Source: Arthrobacter sp. YN
Lineage (GTDB): Bacteria; Actinomycetota; Actinomycetes; Actinomycetales; Micrococcaceae
Direction of reading: 5' to 3'
Assembly (NCBI RefSeq): GCF_002224285.1
Contig: NZ_CP022436.1
Location: forward strand, 2,914,001 to 2,978,000
DNA: 64,000 nt
Positions 41,442 through 51,450 of the stretch are shown here, one piece after another. The notes below the pieces were generated by a model. It did no database searches and was not told the DNA's origin. It saw nothing but the letters and a program-made list of their open reading frames with translations. Position numbers and translations under genes: made by a program. The first letter of the stretch is position 1. Every line of letters begins with the position of its first letter.

Positions 41442-42773
41442 ATGCTTTCCTTCAGCGTCCCCCTCGGCAAGCTGGTCCGCACACTGTCCCGGCTTCGGGG
41501 CGGAGGATCAGCTTTTCCCGGCCTGGTGGTTGAGAAAATCGACCCCGGCTTCATGCAGCGAACGCTGGCCTCACTCCCCCATGGCGTGGCCGTGGTCAGT
41601 GGCACCAACGGCAAGACCACCACCACCAAGATGGTGGTGGAACTCCTGGAAAGCCAAGGCCTGAAGGTCTTCACCAACCGCTCCGGCAGCAACTTCACCC
41701 GTGGCGTGGCCGCTTCCCTCCTCGGCGAAGTTGACTGGCGCGGACGGCTCGATGCCGACATCGCCATCCTGGAGCTCGACGAAGCGCATGCCGTGCATTT
41801 CGTCAACAAGGTGGAGCCCCGGTTCAGCCTCCTGCTCAATGTCCTGCGCGACCAATTGGACCGCTTTGGCGAAATCGACAAGACTGCCCGCTTGCTGGAG
41901 CACATTGCCTCCAGGACCACGGACACCGTGGTCCTGAACCGCGAAGATCCCCGCGTGGCCCGGATCTCGAAGATCCTTCATGACGTTGATGCACTTCACC
42001 ACCCCGCCGTTCGGTACTTCGGCCTCGACGAGTCCCTGCGCAGCACTTTCCCGAACGACGACGAAATGCGAACCTCGGGGTCCGGGCCGTCGCCGTCCGG
42101 AACTCCGGTGGCCGCTGCGGAAGGTGAGCCAGTAGAACTGCCGGCCGCCGACGTCGTACTCCGCCGGGTAGGGGCGCAGGACGCCGAGTTCGAGTTCGAC
42201 GGCGAAACTGTCAGTACCGCGATGAAGTTGCGTGGCGTCTACAACATCTTCAACGCAGCTGCCGCCTTGTCGCTGGCACGCGCGGTCCTCGGTACCGGCC
42301 CGGTGGACACCCCGAAACTGGTCAAGGCGCTGGGTGAAGTAGCTCCCGCCTTTGGTCGCGGCGAAAGCCTCACCGTGGATGGTCAGCCCCTGGAACTTGT
42401 CCTGGTGAAAAACCCCAGTGGATTCCGGCTCGGGCTCAAGTCCTTCCCTGCCGGTGGATACGCCACCATGATTGCCATCAACGACAACTACGCGGACGGC
42501 AGGGACATGTCCTGGCTCTGGGACGTGGAGTTCGAGTCATTGCGCGAGGATGGCGTGGAAGTCCTCACCGGCGTCCGCGCCTATGACATGGCGCTGCGGC
42601 TGCAGTACGACGAAGTGCCCTTTGGCGTGGTGGAACCGGACATCACCGCTGCTCTGCGCACCTTCATCAACGGCTCCCGCGGCAAACCCAAGCGAATTTT
42701 CTGCACGTACACCTCCATGCTCGCGATCCGTCGCGAACTCGCCAAAATCACCATAGTTGAGGTGGTCTCATGA
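41442..42773 (+). CDS. murT: Lipid II isoglutaminyl synthase subunit MurT, without the Cys4 zinc ribbon (443 aa)
   Basis: MurT activates the D-Glu of the lipid II stem for amidation by GatD. The Mur ligase P-loop is VVSGTNGKTTTTKMVVELL, with ILELDEAHAVHFV and RDQLDRFGEID following, and the C-terminal DUF1727 region (LVKNPSGFRLGLKSFPAG, NDNYADGRDMSWLWDVEFE). The family usually has a Cys4 ribbon in the central domain, as in S. aureus; here that stretch (about residues 205-255) is Pro/Ser/Ala-rich and has no Cys. The start is ATG at 41442 near a TATATT box, so the mRNA may be nearly leaderless. It overlaps gatD by ATGA. Confidence 0.93.
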   Translation: MLSFSVPLGKLVRTLSRLRGGGSAFPGLVVEKIDPGFMQRTLASLPHGVAVVSGTNGKTTTTKMVVELLESQGLKVFTNRSGSNFTRGVAASLLGEVDWRGRLDADIAILELDEAHAVHFVNKVEPRFSLLLNVLRDQLDRFGEIDKTARLLEHIASRTTDTVVLNREDPRVARISKILHDVDALHHPAVRYFGLDESLRSTFPNDDEMRTSGSGPSPSGTPVAAAEGEPVELPAADVVLRRVGAQDAEFEFDGETVSTAMKLRGVYNIFNAAAALSLARAVLGTGPVDTPKLVKALGEVAPAFGRGESLTVDGQPLELVLVKNPSGFRLGLKSFPAGGYATMIAINDNYADGRDMSWLWDVEFESLREDGVEVLTGVRAYDMALRLQYDEVPFGVVEPDITAALRTFINGSRGKPKRIFCTYTSMLAIRRELAKITIVEVVS

Positions 42774-43543
42774 CCTCGGAAGTACAGCCAACGCCGGAAA
42801 CACAGCCCGAATCGCCACAGCCCGGCAAGGGGACCCTCCGCGTCCTCCAGCTCTACCCCCGCGAGATGAACATTTATGGCGACTGGGGCAACGCCCTGGT
42901 CCTCCAGCAGCGCATCAAGTGGCACGGCTATACACCGGAGTTGCTGGAGTACAACGTGGGTGACGACTTTCCCGAGGACATTGACATTGTGGTCGGTGGA
43001 GGAGGACAGGACAGCGGACAGCTGGTCATCCAGGACGACCTCCAGGCACGCGCGGACCACCTTCGGGAACTGGCCGACGGCGGTGCCCCCATGCTGGTGA
43101 TCTGCGGTCTCTACCAGCTTTTCGGTAAGTTCTTCAAAACCAGCGCTGGGCCTGTCATCCCCGGAATCGGCATCCTTGACGTCGAAACCCACGGCACGGA
43201 TGAGCGGCTCATTGGAAACGTGATCATGAAGTCCACCGAGTTCGGGGACATTCTGGGCTACGAGAACCACAGCGGACAGACCACCCTGGGTCCCGGCGTC
43301 GAACCTCTTGGGACCGTCACCAAAGGTGCCGGTAACAACAGCAAGGACGGGCACGAAGGCGCGCGCTACAACAATGTTGTGGCCAGTTACCTGCATGGCT
43401 CATTGCTGCCGAAGAACCCCGCGATAGCCGACTTCCTCATCCGAACGGCGGCCGAGCGCAAGTACGGCACGTTCGTACCGGGGAAGCCCGACGACGACTA
43501 CGCCCGCCTCGCGCGCGAACACGCCGCCCGCCGGCCGCGGTAG
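42770..43543 (+). CDS. gatD: Lipid II isoglutaminyl synthase glutaminase subunit GatD (257 aa)
   Basis: GatD provides ammonia for amidating lipid II. The class I (CobB/CobQ-like) glutaminase fold opens RVLQLYPREMNIYGDWGNALVL, with the nucleophile Cys in LVICGLYQLFG and the catalytic His in ASYLHGSLLPKNPAIADF. About 20 Pro/Gln/Glu-rich residues precede the core. The ATG overlaps the murT stop by 4 bases, as expected for the obligate MurT-GatD complex. Confidence 0.95.
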   Translation: MTSEVQPTPETQPESPQPGKGTLRVLQLYPREMNIYGDWGNALVLQQRIKWHGYTPELLEYNVGDDFPEDIDIVVGGGGQDSGQLVIQDDLQARADHLRELADGGAPMLVICGLYQLFGKFFKTSAGPVIPGIGILDVETHGTDERLIGNVIMKSTEFGDILGYENHSGQTTLGPGVEPLGTVTKGAGNNSKDGHEGARYNNVVASYLHGSLLPKNPAIADFLIRTAAERKYGTFVPGKPDDDYARLAREHAARRPR

Positions 43544-43546
43544 GCG

Positions 43547-44803
43547 CTACTTCTCCTTGGTGATCAGCAGTTCATGCGCGCCCGCCGTCGCGGCGCCCAT
43601 GGACTCAACCACTTCTTTGGTTCGTTGGTAAGTGGCAGCGTCGGCTGCCGGTGATGCGCAGACTCCCTGTGGAGCGTCGCTGGCCACTGAGCACCACCGG
43701 TAGGGATCGCGGACAATCACCGACGGCGCCCAGGCAAGGTCCGAAGCGGTCCACGCACCCGCGGCGTTCTGGCTGAACTGGGCCCTCACCAGCAGCCCTT
43801 CGTTATTGAGCACGTACCAGGGCGACAGCTCGGTGACACCGTTGCCCAGTCCGTACACAATCCACGTGCCCTTGTAATTTTCGATCGGCAGCACAGAGTG
43901 TGTGTGGTGCCCGTAGATCATGGTGAACTGGCCGCTGTCCACCAACGCGTGCGCAACATCCTGCTGCTGGGCGTTGGCTTCGCTGGCATATTCGTCGCCT
44001 GCGTGCATCACTCCCAGGACGATGTCCGCTCCCAGCGCCTTGGCTTGCGTTGCCTTGGCGATCATGGCTGCGGGATCAAGCTCGTCCACCAACCACGGGT
44101 ACTCGGGGATCTGGCCGTTGTGGCCGTAGGTACCGATGATGACTGCCACCTTGGCAGCCTCCGTTTGGAGCATCAGGATTTCCTTGGACTCCGCTTCGGT
44201 CCGATAGGAGCCTGTGTGCTTGAGTCCGGCAGCGTCCAGGGCATCGAGAGTCCGCAGAAGACCGTCGGTCCCGCGGTCAATGGTGTGGTTGCTCGCCGTG
44301 GTGCACGCCTGGTAACCAACGTCCTTGGAGGCGGTGATGATCTGCGGCGGAACATTGAAGGACGGATAGGCCGAGAAGGGCCCTTCGGGCGTCGCCACCG
44401 GTGTTTCCTGATGACAGATGGCGAGGTCGCTGTTGCGGATGTAACGTCGCTGTCCTTCAAGGAGGGGGACGAACGTGTACCCGGGAAGGCCGGCCGCCGC
44501 GGCGTCGGCCCTTGCCTGCTGCCATAACTGGGTGTGGACCAACATGTCGCCGGTTACGGTGATGGAGGTGCAACGAAGTTCGGGGCAGGCCGGCCCTTTG
44601 CCGGGGGTGGGGTTCGGCGCTGGAGTGCGGGTTGGCGTTGGTGACTCCGAAGCGGGAGCAGAGGCCGCAGCGCTGCGGTTCTGGTCATCAGTTTCGGCAA
44701 TGACGCCACAGGCGCCCAGTGACAATGCCGCCAACGCAGTCATTGTCACGAGCATGGCCCGTGAACGACGGATCCGTCCTGCCGCAGATGTGATCTTCCC
44801 CAT
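43547..44803 (-). CDS. CapA-family lipoprotein (418 aa)
   Basis: A signal peptide with lipobox LSLGAC near residue 32 is followed by a Pro/Thr-rich linker and a PGA_cap/CapA metallophosphatase-like domain: SITVTGDMLVHTQLW, ASNHTIDRGTDGLLRTLDAL, GVMHAGDEY and MIYGHHTHSVLPIENYKGTWIVYGLGN. CapA proteins help polyglutamate capsule export in Bacillus; the role here is unknown. I choose ATG at 44803 because AGGA lies 9 bases upstream; ATG at 44812 is the alternative. It converges on gatD with a 3-base gap. Confidence 0.87.
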   Translation of the reverse strand: MGKITSAAGRIRRSRAMLVTMTALAALSLGACGVIAETDDQNRSAAASAPASESPTPTRTPAPNPTPGKGPACPELRCTSITVTGDMLVHTQLWQQARADAAAAGLPGYTFVPLLEGQRRYIRNSDLAICHQETPVATPEGPFSAYPSFNVPPQIITASKDVGYQACTTASNHTIDRGTDGLLRTLDALDAAGLKHTGSYRTEAESKEILMLQTEAAKVAVIIGTYGHNGQIPEYPWLVDELDPAAMIAKATQAKALGADIVLGVMHAGDEYASEANAQQQDVAHALVDSGQFTMIYGHHTHSVLPIENYKGTWIVYGLGNGVTELSPWYVLNNEGLLVRAQFSQNAAGAWTASDLAWAPSVIVRDPYRWCSVASDAPQGVCASPAADAATYQRTKEVVESMGAATAGAHELLITKEK

Positions 44804-44885
44804 GGTTTTCATCCTACGGCGGAAGAGCTGCACGCCCGGGCGTGCCGCTCTTGAGGACACGATTCTTACGTGAAAGAGTCACTTC

Positions 44886-46898
44886 ATGACCAATCCCCTC
44901 CTGAGCCCCAGCCCCCTGCCGTATGGACTTCCGGCGTTCGCCAGCCTCACCCCTGGGCACTATGCCGAGGCTGTCGATACCGGATTGGCCAGGCACCTGC
45001 AGGAAATCCAAGCCATCACGGACAACCCCGAACCGGCAACGTTCCAGAATACGGCTGTGGCCATGGAGCGCTCCGGGCTCCTTCTGCACAGGGCGGCTGC
45101 AGCGTTCTTCACTGTGGTTTCGGCCGATGCCGATGATGCCATCAAAGCCCTGGAGACCGAGTTGTCACCCAAGTTCTCAGCGCACCAGGACGCCGTGTAC
45201 ATGAACCGGGCCTTGTATGAACGGTTCGCCGCGATCGACGTCTCGGATCTTGACCCCGAATCCTCGCGTCTGGTGGAGGAATACCTTAAGGAGTTCCGGC
45301 AGTCCGGTATCCAGCTTGATGCCGCTGGACAACAACGCCTGAGGGATGTCAACGCAGAACTCTCGCGGTTGGGAACCGAATTCGGTCAGCGGGTCAAGGA
45401 CGGCATGAAGTCCGCCGCGCTCTTGCTCGACGACGCCGGAGACCTGGCAGGGCTGCCTGCCGAAGACGTCACTGGGGCCAGCGAGGCAGCAAAAGCGGCC
45501 GGGCACGAGGGAAAGCACCTGCTGACGCTCATCCAGCCCAGCAACCAGCCCGCTATCGCGTCGCTGGAGAACCGGACCATCCGGCGTCGTTTGTATGAAG
45601 CGTCCCTGGCGCGCGGCATCAGCGGTGGGACCACGGATGTGCGGGACCTCGTGTCAGCTACTGTTCGGTTGCGTGCGGAGAAGGCCCGCCTTCTGGGTTT
45701 CGCGAACTATGCCGAGCTTGTGGTGGACCAGCAGACCGCACCAAACTTCGACGATGTGGAGGCCATGCTTGGCCGGCTGGCCCCTGCCGCCGTCCGGAAC
45801 GCCCAGTCCGAGGCCGAGGCCCTGGCTGCTTCCGCCGGACATGACCTCGAGCCGTGGGACTGGGCCTACTACTCCGCCCGGGTCCGCAAGGAGAAGTTCG
45901 ACGTGGACGAGCAAGCGCTGCGCCCCTACTTCAGCTTGGACAGCGTCCTCTCAGACGGCGTCTTCCATGCTGCCACCCAGTTGTACGGCATCACTTTCCA
46001 CGAGCGGTCCGACCTTGATGGCTACCACCCGGAGGTGCGCATCTGGGAAGTGCGTGACGAGGACGGCCAAGGAATCGGACTGTTCCTGGGCGACTACTAC
46101 ACCCGTGCTTCGAAGCGTGGTGGCGCGTGGATGAATTCCCTGGTGGAACAGTCCAGCCTGCTGGGAACAAAGCCGGTGGTGATCAACAACCTCAACATCA
46201 CCAAACCTGCTCCCGGCGAGCCCACGCTGTTGACCCTCGACGAGGTCCGCACTGTTTTCCACGAGTTCGGCCATGCACTGCACGGGCTGTTTTCCGACGT
46301 CACCTACCCGCGTTTCTCCGGCACATCCGTTCCCCGGGACTTTGTGGAATATCCGTCGCAGGTCAACGAAATGTGGATCATGTGGCCTGAAGTCCTGGCC
46401 AACTACGCCCGTCATTACTCCACGGGGGAACCACTCCCCCAGGCCACCGTGGACAAACTCAATGACTCACTGCTGTGGGGCGAAGGATTCGCCACCACCG
46501 AGTACCTTGCAGCAGCCCTGCTGGACCTGACCTGGCACGTGCTGGCTGAAGCGGACGTTCCGGAGGACGTCATTGCGTTCGAAGCCAAAGCCCTTGCCGG
46601 CGCGGGCATTGCCCACCCGCTGATTCCACCGCGGTACCGGACGGGCTACTTCCAGCACATCTTTGCCGGAGCGGGCTACGCAGCCGGCTACTACTCCTAC
46701 ATTTGGAGCGAAGTACTGGATGCGGACACCGTGGAATGGTTCAAGGAGAGCGGCGGCCTGACAAGGGCCAACGGCGATCACTTCCGATCCGAGCTGCTCT
46801 CACGGGGCAACAGCCGTGATCCCTTGGAGTCGTTCCGGGCGTTCCGGGGCCGCGACGCAGAGCTGGAACCCCTCCTGAAACGCAGGGGACTGGATTAG
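44886..46898 (+). CDS. M3-family zinc metallopeptidase (oligopeptidase/dipeptidyl carboxypeptidase type, 670 aa)
   Basis: The zinc motif VFHEFGHALHGL (HExxH form) and downstream Glu region fit family M3 (PrlC/Dcp/thimet type). The long all-helical N-terminal lid and NEMWIMWPEVLANYARHY and the C-terminal AGAGYAAGYYSYIWSEVLDAD are typical of the bacterial Dcp-like enzymes, which act in the cytoplasm on short peptides. No signal peptide is seen. The ATG lies 82 bases from the divergent CapA start with only a weak GAAAGAG. Length is normal. Confidence 0.93.
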   Translation: MTNPLLSPSPLPYGLPAFASLTPGHYAEAVDTGLARHLQEIQAITDNPEPATFQNTAVAMERSGLLLHRAAAAFFTVVSADADDAIKALETELSPKFSAHQDAVYMNRALYERFAAIDVSDLDPESSRLVEEYLKEFRQSGIQLDAAGQQRLRDVNAELSRLGTEFGQRVKDGMKSAALLLDDAGDLAGLPAEDVTGASEAAKAAGHEGKHLLTLIQPSNQPAIASLENRTIRRRLYEASLARGISGGTTDVRDLVSATVRLRAEKARLLGFANYAELVVDQQTAPNFDDVEAMLGRLAPAAVRNAQSEAEALAASAGHDLEPWDWAYYSARVRKEKFDVDEQALRPYFSLDSVLSDGVFHAATQLYGITFHERSDLDGYHPEVRIWEVRDEDGQGIGLFLGDYYTRASKRGGAWMNSLVEQSSLLGTKPVVINNLNITKPAPGEPTLLTLDEVRTVFHEFGHALHGLFSDVTYPRFSGTSVPRDFVEYPSQVNEMWIMWPEVLANYARHYSTGEPLPQATVDKLNDSLLWGEGFATTEYLAAALLDLTWHVLAEADVPEDVIAFEAKALAGAGIAHPLIPPRYRTGYFQHIFAGAGYAAGYYSYIWSEVLDADTVEWFKESGGLTRANGDHFRSELLSRGNSRDPLESFRAFRGRDAELEPLLKRRGLD

Positions 46899-46903
46899 AA
46901 AAA

Positions 46904-46947
46904 ACGACGGCGGCCGGTCACCTCGGAAGGTGACCGGCCGCCGTCGT
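46904..46947 (-). terminator. pdxS terminator (also serves the M3 peptidase gene)
   Basis: ACGACGGCGGCCGGTCACC and its exact complement form 19-base arms around a 6-base loop. On the minus strand six T residues follow, so it is a canonical terminator for pdxS. Confidence 0.92.
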
Positions 46948-46958
46948 GCGGTTAACTC

Positions 46959-47885
46959 TTACCAGCCGCGCTCTGCGAGGCGGTGGGGCTGCGGGATGTC
47001 GTCGACGTTGATGCCGACCATGGCTTCGCCGAGGCCGCGGGAGACCTTGGCGATCACATCAGGATCGTCGTGGAACGTAGTGGCCTTCACGACGGCGGCG
47101 GCGCGCTCTGCCGGGTTGCCGGACTTGAAGATACCCGAGCCAACGAACACGCCGTCGGCGCCGAGCTGCATCATCATCGCAGCATCAGCCGGGGTCGCGA
47201 TGCCACCGGCGGTGAACAGGACCACGGGGAGCTTGCCGGTGGCGGCAACTTCCTTGACCAGTTCGTACGGGGCCTGCAACTCCTTGGCCGCAACGTACAG
47301 CTCGTCCTCCGGAAGGGCGGCGAGCTTGGCGATCTCGGAGCGGATCTTGCGCATGTGCCCGGTGGCGTTGGAAACATCGCCGGTGCCGGCTTCGCCCTTG
47401 GAGCGGATCATCGCCGCGCCCTCGTTGATGCGGCGCAGGGCCTCACCGAGGTTGGTGGCACCACAGACGAACGGGACGGTGAAGTTCCACTTGTCGATGT
47501 GGTTGATGTAGTCGGCCGGGGTCAGGACCTCGGACTCGTCGATGTAGTCAACACCTAGGGACTGCAGGACCTGGGCTTCGACGAAGTGGCCGATGCGGGC
47601 TTTGGCCATGACCGGGATGGACACGGCAGCGATGATTGCATCGATCATGTCGGGATCGGACATGCGGGACACGCCGCCCTGGGCGCGGATGTCGGCCGGG
47701 ACGCGTTCGAGCGCCATGACGGCGACGGCACCGGCATCCTCGGCGATGCGGGCCTGCTCGACGTTAACGACGTCCATGATGACGCCGCCCTTGAGCATCT
47801 CCGCCATGCCCCGCTTAACGCGGCTGCTGCCCGTGACGCTGTTCGCGGACGAACCGGCTTCGTTGCTTACATCTGGTGTAGACAC
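46959..47885 (-). CDS. pdxS: Pyridoxal 5'-phosphate synthase lyase subunit PdxS (308 aa)
   Basis: PdxS builds PLP from ribose 5-phosphate, glyceraldehyde 3-phosphate and ammonia. The (beta/alpha)8 barrel includes [38 protein letters not shown] and [19 protein letters not shown] with the catalytic lysines. The start is GTG with AGGGG upstream. The 254-base upstream gap to pgsA holds no gene that I can support. Confidence 0.97.
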   Translation of the reverse strand: MSTPDVSNEAGSSANSVTGSSRVKRGMAEMLKGGVIMDVVNVEQARIAEDAGAVAVMALERVPADIRAQGGVSRMSDPDMIDAIIAAVSIPVMAKARIGHFVEAQVLQSLGVDYIDESEVLTPADYINHIDKWNFTVPFVCGATNLGEALRRINEGAAMIRSKGEAGTGDVSNATGHMRKIRSEIAKLAALPEDELYVAAKELQAPYELVKEVAATGKLPVVLFTAGGIATPADAAMMMQLGADGVFVGSGIFKSGNPAERAAAVVKATTFHDDPDVIAKVSRGLGEAMVGINVDDIPQPHRLAERGW

Positions 47886-48139
47886 AAAAACCCCTATGGG
47901 TAGATAAACGACCTATTGCCGGAGGCGCGCGCAGCCACACGACCGCAATCAGCGCACACCGGGTTTTCAGGTCAAGGTGACCAAGTACTAGTAATAGTAG
48001 TCGCACGTTCCATGGTGGGAGTACATTCATTACCCCTTCGACGGGCAACAAAGGACGCTGTGGTAGGACAGGTGCACAACCCGCGCGGGACGAGTCTGGC
48101 CGTATGCCACTTCCCTGCGGACAGGCCACTTGTTAACTG
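47886..48139. other. Gene-free gap between pgsA and pdxS
   Basis: No open frame in it has family features. On the minus strand a TTGACC is followed by a weak CTGATT at 17 bases, a possible pdxS promoter. In M. tuberculosis patA and pimA (and further genes) occupy this interval. No remnant of them is recognised. Confidence 0.6.
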
Positions 48140-48769
48140 CTAGCCCGCAGCAGCTCCGTCGGCCTCGGCCATGGCCTGCCGGTGCACGGTGGACATCCGC
48201 TGGATGATGGTGACCACGCTGGCCAGTGCCAGCAGGATCAGGGTTCCGAACAGCACCACGGGCGGAAGCCCCAATCCGGTCAGGCCGGTGATGAGCAGAA
48301 CGGACGCCAAACGCTCGGCCCGCTCGGCGATGCCCACGCTGGCCTGGTATCCCAGGGACTCCGCCTTTGCCCTGGCATAGGAGACAACCATGCCAAGGAC
48401 AAGGCAGACGACGGCGGCTGTTCCGATCGCGGGATCCCCACCATGGGTGAAGAACCAGATGGTAATGCCGGCAAAGATCGCGCCATCAGCCAAACGGTCC
48501 AAGGTGGAATCCAGGAAATTGCCCCAGCCGCCACTCCTGCCTTGGAGCCGTGCCATGATGCCATCAACGACGTCGGAGAAGGCGAAGAAGGCCACCACCA
48601 CAGAGCCCCACCACAGGTGGCCGAGCGGATACAACACTAAGCCGCCCAGAATCACGCCGGCAGTGCCTGCCATGGTCACCGCGTCAGGGGAAACCCCGAT
48701 CTTCAGGAGCCAACGGGCAAGTGGTGTGAAAAGTGCTGTGAAAAAGCCGCGCGCATGCCTATTCAGCAT
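48140..48769 (-). CDS. pgsA: Phosphatidylinositol-phosphate synthase-type CDP-alcohol phosphatidyltransferase (209 aa)
   Basis: Six membrane helices and the complete CDP-alcohol phosphotransferase motif are present: DVVDGIMARLQGRSGGWGNF then LDSTLD, that is DG..AR with G...D...D. Given the HIT and thrS neighbours, it corresponds to PgsA1 of mycobacteria, which joins CDP-diacylglycerol and inositol phosphate. ATG at 48769 overlaps the HIT stop by 11 bases. Exact substrate is inferred from synteny; the family also includes PGP synthases. Confidence 0.87.
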   Translation of the reverse strand: MLNRHARGFFTALFTPLARWLLKIGVSPDAVTMAGTAGVILGGLVLYPLGHLWWGSVVVAFFAFSDVVDGIMARLQGRSGGWGNFLDSTLDRLADGAIFAGITIWFFTHGGDPAIGTAAVVCLVLGMVVSYARAKAESLGYQASVGIAERAERLASVLLITGLTGLGLPPVVLFGTLILLALASVVTIIQRMSTVHRQAMAEADGAAAG

Positions 48770-49352
48770 TCGACTCCCCCGGCCAGGCTTCGGCCACGAG
48801 CTTGCGGACTTCGTCCAACGTCTGCGTGATGGCCTTGGTCTGGGCGATGATCGGGAAGAAGTTGCCATCCCCGCCCCAGCGCGGGACTACGTGCTGGTGA
48901 AGATGTGCGGCGATTCCCGCGCCGCCGGTAACGCCTTGGTTCATGCCCAGGTTGAAGCCACTGGGGTTGGATACCTTCCTCAAGACCCGCATGGCGGTCT
49001 GTGTGAGTTCGGCGAACTCGGCAGTCTCTTCCACAGTGATGTCCGTGTAATCGGGCACGTGGCGGTAGGGACAAATCAACAGGTGCCCTGGGTTGTACGG
49101 GAAAAGGTTGAGGACCACATAGCAGGTCCTCCCCCGGTACACGATCAGGGATTCCTCGTCCGAGCGCGTGGGTCCTACACAGAACGGGCAGTCGTCCTTG
49201 TTCTTGAATTGATCCTGCCCGCCCTTGATGTAGGCCATGCGGTGCGGAGTCCACAGGCGCTGGAATGCGTCCGGCACGCCCGCCAGTCCGAAATCATCGG
49301 TTACGTCGGCGTCGCCCGGAATCCCAGCCGCCGCGCCTGTGTTCTCCTGCAC
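48759..49352 (-). CDS. HIT-family protein, Ap4A phosphorylase type (197 aa)
   Basis: The histidine triad is HLHQHVVPRWGGDGNF; a zinc-type pair DCPFC precedes the fold, with TCYVVLNLFPYNPGHLLICPYRHV. It corresponds to Rv2613c, a diadenosine tetraphosphate phosphorylase, in the conserved thrS-HIT-pgsA order. I choose GTG at 49352 (about 20 bases after the thrS stop); the frame stays open further upstream inside thrS but those residues are not conserved. Confidence 0.88.
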   Translation of the reverse strand: MQENTGAAAGIPGDADVTDDFGLAGVPDAFQRLWTPHRMAYIKGGQDQFKNKDDCPFCVGPTRSDEESLIVYRGRTCYVVLNLFPYNPGHLLICPYRHVPDYTDITVEETAEFAELTQTAMRVLRKVSNPSGFNLGMNQGVTGGAGIAAHLHQHVVPRWGGDGNFFPIIAQTKAITQTLDEVRKLVAEAWPGESNAE

Positions 49353-49371
49353 CGTCTCTGTGTCCGTTCCG

Positions 49372-51381
49372 TCAGCTCTCGCGGTTCTTGACGGCGTCCA
49401 CAATCCTGCGGACCGCCTCGGCCACTGGCACGCCGTTGTCCTGGCTGCCGTCACGGAAGCGGAACGATACTGCGCCTGCTTCGGCGTCCTCGCCTCCGGC
49501 AATCAGGACGAAGGGAATCTTGTCCTTGCTGGCCGTGCGGATCTTCTTGGGGAAACGGTCCGAGGAGATGTCCACTTCGGCCCGGATGCCGGCTGCCTTG
49601 AGCTGGCCCACGACGTCGAACATGTAGTCGTTGAATGTTTCGGCCACCGGGATGCCCACTACCTGGACAGGAGCGAGCCATGCCGGGAAAGCACCGGCGT
49701 AGTGCTCGGTGAGGACGCCCATGAAGCGTTCCACGGATCCGAACAGCGCGCGGTGGATCATGACCGGGCGTTGGCGGGTTCCGTCCGCAGCCTGGTACTC
49801 GAGCTCGAAACGTTCGGGCAGGTTGAAGTCCAGCTGGATGGTGGACATCTGCCAGGTCCTGCCGAGGGCATCCTTCGCCTGGACGGAGATCTTGGGACCG
49901 TAGAAGGCAGCCCCACCCGGATCGGGCACCAGTTCCAGACCGGAGGCAGCGGCAACCTCGGACAACGTGCGGGTGGCTTCCTCCCAGGCAGCGTCGTCAC
50001 CAACGAACTTTTCTTCGTTCTTGGTGGAGAGCTCCAGGTAGAAGTCATCCAGGCCGTAGTCCTTGAGGAGACCCAGGACAAAGTTCAGCGTAGTGGTGAG
50101 TTCGTCCTTCATCTGCTCGCGGGTGCAGTAGATGTGGGCGTCGTCCTGTGTCATGCCACGGACGCGCGTCAGGCCGTGCACAACGCCGGACTTTTCGTAG
50201 CGGTAGACCGATCCGAATTCGAACAGGCGCAGCGGAAGTTCGCGGTAGGACCGGCCGCGGGAGCGGAAGATCAGGTTGTGCATGGGGCAGTTCATCGGCT
50301 TCAGGTAGTAATCCTGGGCCGGCTTGCGCACGGTGCCGTCTTCGTTGAATTCGGCGTCCACCTGCATGGCCGGGAACATGCCGTCCTTGTACCAGTCAAG
50401 GTGTCCGGAAACCTCGTAGAGGTGTCCCTTGGTGATGTGAGGGGTGTAGACGAACTCGTAGCCGGCATCCACGTGGCGCTGGCGGGAGTAGTCCTCCATG
50501 GCCTTGCGGATGATGCCGCCCTTGGGGTGGAACACCGGAAGACCGGATCCCAGCTCGTCCGGGAAGGAGAAGAGGTCAAGTTCCACGCCAAGCTTGCGGT
50601 GGTCGCGTCGTTCGGCTTCGGCAATCCGCTCCTGGTAGGCCTTGAGGGCTTCCTTGGTGGGCCAGGCGGTTCCGTAGATGCGCTGGAGCTGCTGGTTGTT
50701 CTGGTTGCCCAGCCAGTAGGCAGCAGAGGAACGCGTCAGCGCGAAGGCGTTGGAGATGATTTTGGTGTTCTGCAGGTGGGGACCGCGGCAAAGGTCGCAC
50801 CAGATGCTCTCGCCGCTCTTGCGGTCCACATTGTCGTAGATAGTGATGTCGCCGGCGCCGACCTCAACGTTGACGCCTTCCGCGGCGTCGCTTGCATCGT
50901 TCTTCTTGCCCAACAGCTCCAGTTTGTAGGGCTCGTTGGCCATTGCTTGGCGGGCTTCTTCTTCTGTGACCACACGGCGGACGAACTTCTGGTTCTGGTT
51001 GATGATCTTCTGCATCATCTTTTCCAGGGTCCGCAGGTCCTCCGGGGTGAACGGCTCAGCGACGTCGAAGTCGAAGTAGAAGCCGTCAGTGATGTACGGG
51101 CCGATGCCGAGCTTGGCGTCGGGGCGCAACCGCTGCACTGCCTGTGCCATGACGTGGGCGGTGGAGTGGCGGAGGACGTTGAGTCCATCAGGGGAATCGA
51201 TGGTGACGCCTTCGACGTCTGCGCCCTCGGTGAGGACCTGGTCAAGGTCCTTCAGGACCCCATTGACTCGGGCTACAACGACGTCGCGGCGCTCGAAGAA
51301 GAGTTCCGCGCCGGTAGTCCCTTCCGTCACCTTGGTCTCTTCGCCATCGACGATGAGGGTGATCTGTTGGGCATCTGACAC
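49372..51381 (-). CDS. thrS: Threonyl-tRNA synthetase (669 aa)
   Basis: ThrS charges tRNA-Thr. An N-terminal TGS domain ([15 protein letters not shown]), the editing domain ([16 protein letters not shown] and the zinc-like CDLCRGPHL), the class II core with zinc ligands ([25 protein letters not shown]) and the anticodon-binding domain are complete. The start is GTG with GGAG 9 bases upstream. It heads the thrS-HIT-pgsA group. Confidence 0.97.
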   Translation of the reverse strand: MSDAQQITLIVDGEETKVTEGTTGAELFFERRDVVVARVNGVLKDLDQVLTEGADVEGVTIDSPDGLNVLRHSTAHVMAQAVQRLRPDAKLGIGPYITDGFYFDFDVAEPFTPEDLRTLEKMMQKIINQNQKFVRRVVTEEEARQAMANEPYKLELLGKKNDASDAAEGVNVEVGAGDITIYDNVDRKSGESIWCDLCRGPHLQNTKIISNAFALTRSSAAYWLGNQNNQQLQRIYGTAWPTKEALKAYQERIAEAERRDHRKLGVELDLFSFPDELGSGLPVFHPKGGIIRKAMEDYSRQRHVDAGYEFVYTPHITKGHLYEVSGHLDWYKDGMFPAMQVDAEFNEDGTVRKPAQDYYLKPMNCPMHNLIFRSRGRSYRELPLRLFEFGSVYRYEKSGVVHGLTRVRGMTQDDAHIYCTREQMKDELTTTLNFVLGLLKDYGLDDFYLELSTKNEEKFVGDDAAWEEATRTLSEVAAASGLELVPDPGGAAFYGPKISVQAKDALGRTWQMSTIQLDFNLPERFELEYQAADGTRQRPVMIHRALFGSVERFMGVLTEHYAGAFPAWLAPVQVVGIPVAETFNDYMFDVVGQLKAAGIRAEVDISSDRFPKKIRTASKDKIPFVLIAGGEDAEAGAVSFRFRDGSQDNGVPVAEAVRRIVDAVKNRES

Positions 51382-51450
51382 GGGTGTCTCCTATTCATGG
51401 CTAAGGCTTCATAGCTTGTGGCGTACGGGGACCACAGCCAGCCACCGTCA

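Noticed and set aside
47815..48129. Possible 104-aa minus-strand frame across the pdxS upstream gap
   Set aside because: It runs into pdxS in another frame, has no family features and no ribosome binding site.
49237..51378. 713-codon open frame antisense to thrS
   Set aside because: Shadow of thrS; no ribosome binding site or recognisable domain.
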